Shown here one piece after another: positions 14,608 through 22,439 of a stretch of 40,246 bases of DNA. The DNA comes from Prochlorococcus sp. AG-355-B23 (GTDB lineage: Bacteria; Cyanobacteriota; Cyanobacteriia; PCC-6307; Cyanobiaceae), in NCBI GenBank assembly GCA_003280935.1, contig QCDJ01000011.1, positions 1 to 40,246 on the forward strand, written 5' to 3'. How positions within the stretch are numbered: position 1 is the stretch's first letter; each line of letters opens with the position of its first letter. The position numbers were made by a program, and so were the translations under genes. The notes under the pieces are model-generated. The model was not told where the DNA came from, made no database searches, and saw only the letters and a list, made by a program, of their open reading frames with translations.

Positions 14608-14697
14608 ATGCCATTAGACGTATTTCTAATGAACATGTGTGTTGTAGTTATAGCATTGCTTATCAGAAGAGAAATCAAACTTAAGAAGGCAAGATAA
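14608..14697 (+). CDS. Membrane mini-protein (29 aa)
   Basis: MPLDVFLMNMCVVVIALLIR then REIKLKKAR. This is a hydrophobic helix with a positively charged C-terminus. It lies three bases before the next mini-gene. Could be one of the many single-span mini-proteins of picocyanobacteria. Confidence 0.4.
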   Translation: MPLDVFLMNMCVVVIALLIRREIKLKKAR

Positions 14698-14700
14698 ATT

Positions 14701-14820
14701 ATGAAAACACAAATTTTAAAAGAGCATTATATTCCAAATATCCATGCTATTACCATTTTACTAATGCTTCTTCTATGTCTATGGTTACCTCTAGCACTCA
14801 GATTCTTATTAATAATTTAA
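14701..14820 (+). CDS. Membrane mini-protein (39 aa)
   Basis: MKTQILKEHYIPNIHAITIL followed by LMLLLCLWLPLALRFLLII: one long hydrophobic helix at the C-terminus. It follows the 29-aa mini-gene by three bases. Unknown function. Confidence 0.45.
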   Translation: MKTQILKEHYIPNIHAITILLMLLLCLWLPLALRFLLII

Positions 14821-14943
14821 TCGAATTAATTAGTTAATACGCTTATCCTAAAACTCTGCAATACCCATAATTTTGTTTTAAAGGTCTTATATGGAAATCC
14901 TGTTTCGAATTATTTGTATGGATTTAAATAGTTAGTGTTTAGA

Positions 14944-15228
14944 CTACTCAGAAACCCAACTTGTGATTTTCGTTGTGCTATAAATATGCCCTCCAGATTC
15001 TATATTCTTGATGGTTTCTGGATCTGAAAAAACATGCTTAGCCACACCTTCTTCAGCTTGATGAATAACAATAACTTCTTTTGGATCAATTAAACTTTTG
15101 CCACGATATAGAGGAGTAAGTCCTACCGTTTTATGAAATTCATCTATTTCTGGACTATCAAACATTTTTACCCACTCCTCATATGTATTTGAAAGTTTAA
15201 AGGTGAAAACAGTAGTTTCAATAGTCAT
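14944..15228 (-). CDS. DUF3764 family protein (94 aa)
   Basis: An intact DUF3764-type protein: TTVFTFKLSNTYEEWVKMFD, then a PLYRG motif, PKEVIVIHQAEEG and a C-terminal ITSWVSE. It probably folds as a small alpha/beta barrel; function unknown. The copy at 5438-5731 is a start-less relative. It is the last gene of a minus-strand trio and its leader holds a full copy of the 3'-flank repeat belonging to the upstream gene. Confidence 0.75.
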   Translation of the reverse strand: MTIETTVFTFKLSNTYEEWVKMFDSPEIDEFHKTVGLTPLYRGKSLIDPKEVIVIHQAEEGVAKHVFSDPETIKNIESGGHIYSTTKITSWVSE

Positions 15229-15248
15229 AAAAAAAAGCTAATTGCTAT

Positions 15249-15270
15249 TTATTTTAGATCGACTGTCAAT
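15249..15270 (-). repeat. 3'-flank repeat, copy 3
   Basis: On the minus strand it reads ATTGACAGTCGATC then TAAAATAA, identical in all 22 bases to the copy at 8824. It begins two bases after the TGA of the 115-aa gene. No terminator follows; the DUF3764 gene starts 20 bp downstream. Confidence 0.75.
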
Positions 15271-15272
15271 AA

Positions 15273-15620
15273 TCAAGAAAAAACTGGTGGATAAGGTGTT
15301 TGTCCATTCATTAATGATGTGTCAATTGGTTTACAGATATTCATCAGAGCATCTTGTCCAAAACCTGGACCAGAGGGGCCGTCTATAAACTCCTGAAAAT
15401 CTTCAGCAGAAATACCCTCTTTTACTTCCCAAAAACAATATACAGGACCAGTTTTAGTTACGGCATTTGCAGAATGGTTAAAAAATCCTTTTTCTTTATT
15501 AGCTGCAACCGCATCATCCCATCCACCACCTGGTGACATTGCCGCATAAGCTGTTTCCCACCATTTTTCAGCTTTTCCTGCCTTAAATTCATGATGAACA
15601 ATATAAAAAGTTGATGCCAT
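15273..15620 (-). CDS. Small alpha/beta-barrel-type hypothetical protein (115 aa)
   Basis: It begins MASTFYIVHHEFKAGKAEKW and has FFNHSANAVTKTGPVYCFWE in the middle. The strand-helix-strand pattern and the YCFWEVKEG..AEDFQEFIDG segment resemble dimeric ferredoxin-like barrel proteins (ABM/DUF1330-like). It is followed at once by the 22-base repeat. Tryptophan and glycine content is high for this genome. Catalytic role unknown. Confidence 0.65.
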   Translation of the reverse strand: MASTFYIVHHEFKAGKAEKWWETAYAAMSPGGGWDDAVAANKEKGFFNHSANAVTKTGPVYCFWEVKEGISAEDFQEFIDGPSGPGFGQDALMNICKPIDTSLMNGQTPYPPVFS

Positions 15621-15699
15621 AAAAATAATATTTGTATTGATAATAAAGCTACTTGATATAAGTAAAGGGATGATTAATTTATTTTGAATTCCTAAATAA

Positions 15700-15720
15700 A
15701 AAAGGGGGCTAAAAGCCCCT
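15700..15720 (-). terminator. Rho-independent terminator
   Basis: On the minus strand AGGGGCT, loop TTT and AGCCCCC are followed by six Ts. It ends the transcript of the 117-aa gene, directly after the 3'-flank repeat. Confidence 0.85.
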
Positions 15721-15723
15721 AGC

Positions 15724-15737
15724 GATCGACTGTCAAT
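15724..15737 (-). repeat. 3'-flank repeat, copy 4 (core only)
   Basis: The minus strand reads ATTGACAGTCGATC, 14 of 14 identical to copies 2 and 3, and then runs into the terminator at 15700-15720. It is 14 bp past the stop of the 117-aa gene. Confidence 0.7.
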
Positions 15738-15751
15738 ATATACAATCTAAA

Positions 15752-16105
15752 TCAGAATCCAGATATTGCTTCATAGAAATCAGCGTCTGGGAGTATTTCC
15801 TTCAAGGGTTCGATCTCCTTAGCTGGGCCTTGGACCTGCACAGTAATATCTGACACTTCAAAAAGCTTAGGAATCATATGTCCCATATTTTTGAGATGAA
15901 ATAAAGCAGCGGCACCATCTTTATATGCCTCTCTTACATAAGCCTTATCTGACCCGCATGTAGTGATATTAAAAAAAAGGCAGTCTGGTTCATTAGCTTT
16001 TGTTAGCGCCAAAATTTCTTCTAGAAGAGCTATGCACTGGTCCATCTTCCCATCCTTGATTGTGAAGTGGGGATGGATAGAAACCATGGATGTATCGAGA
16101 GACAT
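15752..16105 (-). CDS. Antibiotic-biosynthesis-monooxygenase (ABM) domain protein
   Basis: A 117-residue cytosolic protein with the ABM-type ferredoxin-like fold. A first strand with a conserved histidine (VSIHPHFTIKDG) leads into an acidic helix. CLFFNITTCGSDKAYVREAY is the typical second and third strands, and ALFHLKNMGHM carries the family histidine on the next helix. Relatives include quinol monooxygenase YgiN and heme-degrading enzymes. Exact substrate unknown. The leading gene of the minus-strand trio, closed by the repeat and terminator at 15700-15737. Confidence 0.75.
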   Translation of the reverse strand: MSLDTSMVSIHPHFTIKDGKMDQCIALLEEILALTKANEPDCLFFNITTCGSDKAYVREAYKDGAAALFHLKNMGHMIPKLFEVSDITVQVQGPAKEIEPLKEILPDADFYEAISGF

Positions 16106-16245
16106 TAATTTATAGATATTTCTCCTATCTTTTTAGCAACTAATTTTGATAAACAAGTTAAAAATATAGATTATCTAAAAATTAAGAATTTTAATTTGGT
16201 ATCGCATGTACCGTTTATACGTTTTTTGAAAGCTATTAATTGGAT

Positions 16246-16428
16246 ATGAGTTATTTTGCTGAACCAAACCATATTGAATATGATGCATGGTTCGATGAAA
16301 ACATCGACCCAGTGGATCTTGTTAATTACTCAGATGAAAAGGAGTTCAGTGATTCGGTACACTTTAAGTTCCATAAGATGTCCACTAGAAATTTAACGAT
16401 TGGTTCTTCTGATAATTTTCACTGGTAA
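16246..16428 (+). CDS. FAEPN-type small protein (60 aa)
   Basis: MSYFAEPNHIEYDAWFDENI then NYSDEKEF and FHKMSTRNLTIGSS. It is a paralog of the protein at 12052-12252, whose start (MTYFAEPN) supports ATG 16246 over the TTG at 16240. Acidic and soluble, no known domain. Confidence 0.65.
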   Translation: MSYFAEPNHIEYDAWFDENIDPVDLVNYSDEKEFSDSVHFKFHKMSTRNLTIGSSDNFHW

Positions 16429-16464
16429 GTAAAAGATTTTTCACTACATAGATAGTTGTGAATC

Positions 16465-16842
16465 TTACGCAGAATATGTTCCATCACTTTCTCTTCGTGC
16501 CTTAGCTAATACAATTTCATCTACAACTTTTTCAATCATGTAAGCACTCTTTTTACCAAAGCATTTTTCTTTTTTTATACTCTCAAAATCATTTGGGATT
16601 AAAGTATTATTTTCACAACAATCGCATTTAATATCAATTTTCTTACCTCTGAGAACCTCCAAAGCTCTAGAAAAAATCCATTGCTGAACTGAAATACTTT
16701 CCCAACTATCAAAATTAGACCATTCATCAAAATCCCTATTAAGGATGCCTTTTAATCCATCAGCCTGATTTACATATACTAAGTTTGAATCTTTTCTTGG
16801 TTCATCATTAATACCAATTGTTTTGACAGAATTTTGATTCAT
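16465..16842 (-). CDS. Hypothetical protein with cysteine cluster (125 aa)
   Basis: It contains a compact CDCCENN motif near residues 74-80 that might bind a metal. A WSNFDSWESISVQQWIF segment precedes it and a basic helical C-terminus follows. No signal peptide. I do not recognise the family. A stand-alone gene convergent with the FAEPN gene. Confidence 0.6.
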   Translation of the reverse strand: MNQNSVKTIGINDEPRKDSNLVYVNQADGLKGILNRDFDEWSNFDSWESISVQQWIFSRALEVLRGKKIDIKCDCCENNTLIPNDFESIKKEKCFGKKSAYMIEKVVDEIVLAKARRESDGTYSA

Positions 16843-16912
16843 TAAATATAGATTGATTGAGTAGCCTTATTAATCTAGAGGATAATTCCAAAAATATAAA
16901 CAAAAAAATGTC

Positions 16913-17380
16913 TCAAATAAGATCATTAATTGCTTTATCCAATCTAGAAGTATGATTTGTATTTCTGAGTAATTCAAAATCTTTAAAATCAAAGCCAGGT
17001 CCAACACAACAACTCACTAAAGTAAATTCGCCTGTACTTTTTGCAGCTTGCCAATATCCAGATGGGATCATTTCTACTGGATTATTGGAATCTAAAATTA
17101 AATTTCTTATTAACTTATTATCATCATCTAGGCACCATAAATTCAGGGGATCGCCCCTTAAATAAATCCAAATTTCATCAGCATTTTTTACTCTGTGCCA
17201 AGCACTTTTTGCATCTCTCTCCAAAAGATAATAAATTCCCGTGATAAAATTTCTACTTTGGCCATCTTCCCTTATTAGAGAATTCTCACTCCTTACTATC
17301 TCTCTAAACCATCCACCCTCAGGATGAGGAGATAAATTTAATTGTTTAATTATTTCTATGTTTTTTTTATTAGGATTCAC
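16913..17380 (-). CDS. Cupin-family protein (DUF985)
   Basis: A 155-residue protein matching the DUF985/cupin_5 pattern: LSPHPEGGWFREIVRSE at the N-terminus, GIYYLLERDAKSAWHRVKNA with the cupin histidine, a DEIWIYLRGDPLNL strand, and a late VSCCVGPGFDFKDFELL. These small beta-barrels are found across bacteria and eukaryotes and may be epimerase-like, but no firm activity is known. Cytosolic and complete in length. Confidence 0.85.
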   Translation of the reverse strand: MNPNKKNIEIIKQLNLSPHPEGGWFREIVRSENSLIREDGQSRNFITGIYYLLERDAKSAWHRVKNADEIWIYLRGDPLNLWCLDDDNKLIRNLILDSNNPVEMIPSGYWQAAKSTGEFTLVSCCVGPGFDFKDFELLRNTNHTSRLDKAINDLI

Positions 17381-17462
17381 ATCACAAAAATATATTTTAA
17401 ATTTCTCTTATACTTAAAAGCTAACTGAAAATAAATCAAAATAAACTATATTTTCTAAAAAA

Positions 17463-17606
17463 TTAAGCACAAATAACTGACAAATCTACAAAATTTTTAT
17501 TTTCATCTGCCAGTTCAGTAATGATTCTATTGAGCCATTCAGAGGTCGTTTCACAATAGCCTACATTTAAAATAGTTTTTTGCTTTGCTTTTTCTTCTTT
17601 ATTCAT
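17463..17606 (-). CDS. Small hypothetical protein (47 aa)
   Basis: MNKEEKAKQKTILNVGYCET then SEWLNRIITELADENKNF and an end in SVICA. Soluble, two cysteines, no family recognised. Start and stop are clean and an A-rich leader precedes it. Confidence 0.5.
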   Translation of the reverse strand: MNKEEKAKQKTILNVGYCETTSEWLNRIITELADENKNFVDLSVICA

Positions 17607-17788
17607 AGTTAAAGTATTTTTTTATAAATTAGTCTTAAATTAAATTTATGTGAATAAGTCTTAATTACTATCTATTTTAAAAAGTTGTATTTAATACATA
17701 TTTAAGAACTGCTAGTAAACAAATAAAATTAAATCGTTGACAAGAAAATGTATACAAGTAAGAGTAGAAAAAATTTATTATTTAACCT

Positions 17789-17974
17789 ATGAATAACATC
17801 AAGATTGAGGAATTGATGAAAGCAAGGTTCGATGGTATTGCTAATAGAATTGGGCAATTAAGCAAAAGGGAAAGTGAGTCTTTATTACTTGAGCATCTTG
17901 AGTGGTTGGAGGGAGGATGGGAGACTGAAGAAATCTTATTTTTAAAAAAGCCCTACAGAAAATGGTGGTTCTAA
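17789..17974 (+). CDS. Small hypothetical protein (61 aa)
   Basis: MNNIKIEELMKARFDGIANR then QLSKRESESLLLEHLEWLEG and a tryptophan-rich end (KWWF). A TTGACA box lies 47 bp upstream of the ATG, so it probably has its own promoter. Helical and soluble. Unknown function; it marks the right end of the small-gene island. Confidence 0.55.
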   Translation: MNNIKIEELMKARFDGIANRIGQLSKRESESLLLEHLEWLEGGWETEEILFLKKPYRKWWF

Positions 17975-17992
17975 CTCCACTTCTATAAATAA

Positions 17993-18772
17993 TTAATAAT
18001 GGCCTAAGGGACCAGGGCCAGAGCCTATTTTATAAGATTTATCTAAAGATTTCTCAACAAATAATTTCGCTTTTTGTATGGAATCTAATAGATCAAAACC
18101 TAAAGCCTTGTAACCACAAATAGCAGCACTCAAAGTACAGCCGCTACCGTGGGTATTTTTTGTATTTATAAAATTATTAAAAAGCCACTCTTTTCTACCA
18201 TTTAAGTCAAGGAAAAAATCCTTCCCTTTCATATCTTTTAAACCGCCACCTTTTATAAGTACCGCTTTAGCTCCAAGACTAATAATTTTTTTTGCTGAAT
18301 TTTCGATATCTTCTTTACTCCTTATTTCTAAACCAGAAAGAAGATTTGCTTCATAAATATTTGGAGTTACCAAATCAGCAATTGGTAATAAGAGTTTTTT
18401 ATAAGCATTAATAGCAGAATCTTCCAGTAATTTAGAACCAGTTCTTGTAACCATTACTGGGTCAATAATTTTTGTTATTTTGTATGTATTTAATTTTGAA
18501 GCAGTATCATTAATTATCCTTTCATTTAATAACATTCCAGTTTTTAAGGCATCAATAGCAAAATCAGCAAATAAAGTATCTAACTGATTTAATAAAGTAT
18601 TCTTCTCTACTGGTTGAACGCATGTAACCTCTATACTATTTTGTGCGGTAATACATGTAATAACAGAACATCCATGTACTTTAAGGGCCATGAAAGTTCT
18701 CAAGTCAGCCTGTATGCCTGGCCCACCCCCAGAGTCACTACCGCCTATTGAAAGTGCAATTTTAGAATACAT
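17993..18772 (-). CDS. thiD: Hydroxymethylpyrimidine/phosphomethylpyrimidine kinase
   Basis: A 259-residue ribokinase-fold enzyme that phosphorylates HMP and then HMP-phosphate in thiamin synthesis. Visible family marks are SIGGSDSGGGPGIQADLRTF at the N-terminus, VITCITAQNS, and the C-terminal anion-hole motif NTKNTHGSGCTLSAA with its catalytic cysteine-glycine environment. Length is normal. It follows tenA by 49 bp on the same strand, forming a pyrimidine salvage pair. No TPP riboswitch was recognised. Confidence 0.93.
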   Translation of the reverse strand: MYSKIALSIGGSDSGGGPGIQADLRTFMALKVHGCSVITCITAQNSIEVTCVQPVEKNTLLNQLDTLFADFAIDALKTGMLLNERIINDTASKLNTYKITKIIDPVMVTRTGSKLLEDSAINAYKKLLLPIADLVTPNIYEANLLSGLEIRSKEDIENSAKKIISLGAKAVLIKGGGLKDMKGKDFFLDLNGRKEWLFNNFINTKNTHGSGCTLSAAICGYKALGFDLLDSIQKAKLFVEKSLDKSYKIGSGPGPLGHY

Positions 18773-18821
18773 AATTTATTAACTCGTTTTTGAAAGTACT
18801 ATAAATAAATTTTAATTTAAA

Positions 18822-19445
18822 TCAAAAATCTGAATATGCATTAAAAAAATCTAACTCCAATTCCATAGCTCTTCTGTATAAATATTTGGCCTGATTAATA
18901 TCATATGTTTCTTTATTTGCCTCAATAAGATTTTCAAGTGAATCTGCTAGCTTTTCAAAGCTCTCATCAGAATAAGTAATTATCCATTCTTTATATTTAA
19001 TGTCAAAATCCTCCTTATACAATCTTTTTCCTATCCAAGAATAAAGTCGCATGCATGGAGTCATTGCAAACATTATTTCAACAGAGCTAAGTCTTTTGGA
19101 AGTATCATCAAGAAAATCTGTATAATTTTTAGTTGCTTTTTTTATATAGTTATTAGACAAATCAATATCCCATTCTTTTGCATACGTTTCATGAAGTATT
19201 AACTCCTCTGAAACGCCCATTAACAGTTTACTTAACTTCCTTATTGAGTACTTATCTTTTGATTTGGAAACAGCAAGACCATAAGCCTTAGCAAAAGTCT
19301 CTAAAAAGAAATAATCTTGAGCTAAATATTCTTGAAATATATTTTTAGGGAGACTTCCATTCTTTAAACCTTGAACAAATTTTGTATTTAAACTTAGTAA
19401 AGCAATCTCATAATTATCCTCCCAAAGTTTTTTTGTTATTTTCAT
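18822..19445 (-). CDS. tenA: TenA-family aminopyrimidine aminohydrolase (thiaminase II)
   Basis: A 207-residue all-helical enzyme. The catalytic aspartate lies in AQDYFFLETF (Asp44) and the nucleophile cysteine in AMTPCMRLYSW (Cys131), with the family glutamate in AMELELDFF near the C-terminus. TenA releases hydroxymethylpyrimidine from aminopyrimidine breakdown products of thiamin, which thiD next door then phosphorylates. First gene of the pair, divergent from the photolyase gene across only 85 bp. Confidence 0.92.
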   Translation of the reverse strand: MKITKKLWEDNYEIALLSLNTKFVQGLKNGSLPKNIFQEYLAQDYFFLETFAKAYGLAVSKSKDKYSIRKLSKLLMGVSEELILHETYAKEWDIDLSNNYIKKATKNYTDFLDDTSKRLSSVEIMFAMTPCMRLYSWIGKRLYKEDFDIKYKEWIITYSDESFEKLADSLENLIEANKETYDINQAKYLYRRAMELELDFFNAYSDF

Positions 19446-19530
19446 TTTTTGATTTTTAGTTATTCTAAAATTTTTTATATTTTTTAACTACAAACTTTAT
19501 CTTATTTTTCTAGGATTAAAAGAAAAAATT

Positions 19531-21027
19531 ATGAAAGAAATAAATATCTTATGGTTTAAGAAAGATTTAAGAGTTTTTGATAACGAAGCTCTCTGTGAGT
19601 CTATAAAAGACAATGATATTTTACCTATTTATATTATTGAGTTAGATATTTGGAGACAAAATACTCATTCAGATAGACAATGGCAATTTTGCAAAGAAAG
19701 TTTAATAGATTTAAGAAATGCACTTGCTGAGATTGGACAACCATTAATTATTAGGACTGGGAATGTTATTAATATATTTAATGAAATTAGTTCAAAATTT
19801 AAAATCAAAGGTATATATAGCCATCAAGAAACCGGAGATTGGCTTACTTATAAAAGAGATCAAAAAGTAAGAGAATGGGCTTTAAGCAAAAATATTATTT
19901 GGAAGGAATTTCTACAATTTTCAGTTTTTAGAGGAAATTTAGATAGGAATAATTGGTCTAAAAAGTGGCAAAAAAATTCCGAAAAAAACTTACTTAAAGC
20001 TCCATTAAGAATTAATCCTATTAACTTTAATATTGGAGAAATACCCTCAGACGAGATTTTTTCCTTTAAAAATGAAAAGTGTCCAGGAAGAATGCAAGGC
20101 GGAAGAAAGAAAGGTTTAGAGAGAATGCAATACTTCTTTAGTAATAAATTAGATTCTTATTCAAAAGATATATCTAGCCCAGAAAAATCATTTGATAGTT
20201 GTACAAGACTATCTCCATATATTTGTTGGGGATGCATTTCATTAAAAGAAATTTTTAAAAAGGCAAATATATCAAAAAACAATAATTCTACGATGTTAAA
20301 AAGCAGATTAACTTGGCATTGTCATTTTATTCAGAAACTTGAAAGTGAACCAGAACTAGAGTTTAGGGAATACCATCCTTTTTTTAAAAATATTAGAGAA
20401 AAAAATAATGAATTACTTTATTCATGGAGTTCAGGTAATACGGGCTTTCCTTTTATAGATGCATGTATGCGTTCATTAAATTTCAATGGATGGATTAACT
20501 TCAGGATGCGAGCGATGTTAATGTCTTTTGCTAGCTATAATTTATGGCTACCATGGCAAGATTCAGGTTCTGAATTAGCAAATAAATTTGTAGATTATGA
20601 GCCTGGAATACATTGGAACCAATGCCAAATGCAATCTGGAACTACGTCTATAAATACGAATAGAATTTATAATCCTATTAAGCAGGGAAAAGATCATGAT
20701 CCTCAAGGTAAATTTATAAAAAAATGGATACCAGAATTAAAAGATATATCACTTAATTTCATTCATGAACCATGGCTACTATCTAGATTTAATCAAGAAG
20801 AATATGAACAAATTAATTACATAAGACCAATAATTGACATTCCAATTAGCACTAAAACTGCAAAGAAGAAAATTCAGGAAATCACTAAAAAGGATGGATA
20901 TTGGGATATCTCAAAAGAAATTTATTTAAAGCATGGCTCTAGAAAAAGGCCTAGAAAAAACATAAATAATAAAAAAAATGTTTCTAAGGAAAAGGAAAAA
21001 CAATACGAACTGAAATTAGATTTCTAA
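19531..21027 (+). CDS. Cryptochrome/photolyase-family flavoprotein
   Basis: A 498-residue protein. The N-terminal alpha/beta domain (ILWFKKDLRVFDNEAL, about residues 5-165) is followed by the FAD-binding helical domain. There, SRLTWHCHFIQKLE, GNTGFPFIDACMRSL, NFRMRAMLMSFASYN and HWNQCQMQSGTTSINTNRIY-like segments hold the FAD pocket. It repairs UV lesions or senses blue light. The lysine-rich C-terminus is short, so it is not a long-tailed plant-type cryptochrome. I cannot separate CPD photolyase, (6-4)-like or cryptochrome activity. It is the only gene of its strand here and is suited to a high-light ocean life. Confidence 0.9.
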   Translation: MKEINILWFKKDLRVFDNEALCESIKDNDILPIYIIELDIWRQNTHSDRQWQFCKESLIDLRNALAEIGQPLIIRTGNVINIFNEISSKFKIKGIYSHQETGDWLTYKRDQKVREWALSKNIIWKEFLQFSVFRGNLDRNNWSKKWQKNSEKNLLKAPLRINPINFNIGEIPSDEIFSFKNEKCPGRMQGGRKKGLERMQYFFSNKLDSYSKDISSPEKSFDSCTRLSPYICWGCISLKEIFKKANISKNNNSTMLKSRLTWHCHFIQKLESEPELEFREYHPFFKNIREKNNELLYSWSSGNTGFPFIDACMRSLNFNGWINFRMRAMLMSFASYNLWLPWQDSGSELANKFVDYEPGIHWNQCQMQSGTTSINTNRIYNPIKQGKDHDPQGKFIKKWIPELKDISLNFIHEPWLLSRFNQEEYEQINYIRPIIDIPISTKTAKKKIQEITKKDGYWDISKEIYLKHGSRKRPRKNINNKKNVSKEKEKQYELKLDF

Positions 21028-21152
21028 ATTTATTTTCAGAAATTTACAGATTCCTTTTAGCGCGTAGGAAAGTTTTTAAATTTTGAAATTAAATAAATAA
21101 TTCCACGATGAACTAATGCAAGCTTTAATGTATTTATTAGATTTTATTAATT

Positions 21153-21326
21153 ATGTCTGAAAGATTTCAATGGGACGATACCAATAGTTCAGGTATATGG
21201 TGGAGTACTAATGTCAGTATTAGAGACGAGTGCATTTTGCTTAAAGAAGATACTCAATGCGAAGATTCTGATATCGTCGAACTTCTTAGGAGTATTGCAC
21301 AAAATATTGAAGATAATGGCCTTTAA
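21153..21326 (+). CDS. Small acidic hypothetical protein (57 aa)
   Basis: MSERFQWDDTNSSGIWWSTN then ECILLKEDTQCEDSDIVELL. Acidic with two cysteines and paired tryptophans; soluble. Convergent with pip, whose stop is 24 bp away. No family recognised. Confidence 0.55.
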   Translation: MSERFQWDDTNSSGIWWSTNVSIRDECILLKEDTQCEDSDIVELLRSIAQNIEDNGL

Positions 21327-21349
21327 TTTTTAAAGGAATATTCTCTCTT

Positions 21350-22300
21350 TTAGAGATTTTGAATTCCTTTTACAGCTTTTATTAATTCGATACTTATACC
21401 TTTTTCACTCATTGAATGACCAGCATCATTAACAATAATTAATTCAGAATTTTTTAATTTCTTATTTAGATCCCAAGCACTCCTAACAGGACATACAACG
21501 TCATACCTCCCTTGAATTATTTTTGTTGGAATCGATTCTATTGTTTTTATATTTTTCAAAATAAAATCATCTTCTAAGAAAATATTATTAATAAAATAAT
21601 GACACTCGATCCTTGCAAAGGCATCTGAAAAAGAATTAACTTCAGACTTATCAAAATCAAATTTTTTATTTATTAAATGACTTGTTGAGAGTTCCCATTT
21701 TGTCCAAGCTGCTGCTGCTTTTGATCTAAGATTCGCATCTGAAGATATTAGATATTTATAAAAAGAACTTATTAAATCATTTCTTTCTTCTTTTGGTATT
21801 ACAGAAATATATTCTTCAAATTCATCTGGGAATATCTCACTTGCACCATATTGATAGAACCACAATAATTCAAACTTTCTACATAAAAATATTCCTCTTA
21901 AAGTTAAGCTGATAACTCTAGAGGGATTTTTAATCGCATATATAAGTGAAAGTGTTGAGCCCCAAGATCCACCAAACAAATGCCAAGTATCTATTTTTAA
22001 AAGGATCCTTAATTTCTCAATATCATCAACTAAATGATTGGTCGTATTATCTTTTAATTCGGAGAAGGGAGTTGAAGAACCGCAACCTCTTTGGTCAAAT
22101 TGAATAATATCGAATTTATCTGGGTCAAAGTATCTTCTATATCTTGGTTGACTTCCTCCTCCTGGACCTCCATGAATAACAAGAATTTTTTTGCCATTTG
22201 GATTACCAGATCTTTCCCAATAAATAGTATGAATATCACTTACTTGTAAAAAACCCTTTTCACGAACTTCAATTTTAGGAAACAAAACTTGATCTTTCAT
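21350..22300 (-). CDS. pip: Proline iminopeptidase
   Basis: A 316-residue alpha/beta hydrolase of peptidase family S33. The oxyanion motif HGGPGGG is at 43-49 and DQRGCGSS at 69-76. The nucleophile elbow GGSWGS is at 110-115 (Ser112). Aspartate lies in GRYDVVCP and the catalytic histidine in DAGHSMS near the C-terminus. It removes N-terminal proline from peptides in the cytosol. Full length, single gene. Confidence 0.93.
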   Translation of the reverse strand: MKDQVLFPKIEVREKGFLQVSDIHTIYWERSGNPNGKKILVIHGGPGGGSQPRYRRYFDPDKFDIIQFDQRGCGSSTPFSELKDNTTNHLVDDIEKLRILLKIDTWHLFGGSWGSTLSLIYAIKNPSRVISLTLRGIFLCRKFELLWFYQYGASEIFPDEFEEYISVIPKEERNDLISSFYKYLISSDANLRSKAAAAWTKWELSTSHLINKKFDFDKSEVNSFSDAFARIECHYFINNIFLEDDFILKNIKTIESIPTKIIQGRYDVVCPVRSAWDLNKKLKNSELIIVNDAGHSMSEKGISIELIKAVKGIQNL

Positions 22301-22371
22301 TGTGAAATATTTTTAAACACTTAATAAATCCATATTATCCAAAAATAAGTTTAGTTTAGAAGAAGTTTATT

Positions 22372-22403
22372 AAAAAAAAAGGACTGGTGGTACAGTCCTT
22401 TTT
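22372..22403 (-). terminator. Strong minus-strand terminator
   Basis: AAAAAGGACTG (22376-22386) and CAGTCCTTTTT (22393-22403) form an 11-bp stem around GTGGTA. On the minus strand a run of Ts follows, so it should end a transcript coming from 22.4-22.8 kb. The symmetric shape could also work weakly on the plus strand. No protein gene lies just upstream of it on that strand until 22809. Confidence 0.85.
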
Positions 22404-22439
22404 GATATTTGATTTCCTTCTAACAGGATATAAAATTAC

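Noticed and set aside
15354..15536. Plus-strand 60-codon frame
   Set aside because: Antisense to the 115-aa barrel-like gene, which has better composition and a paired repeat.
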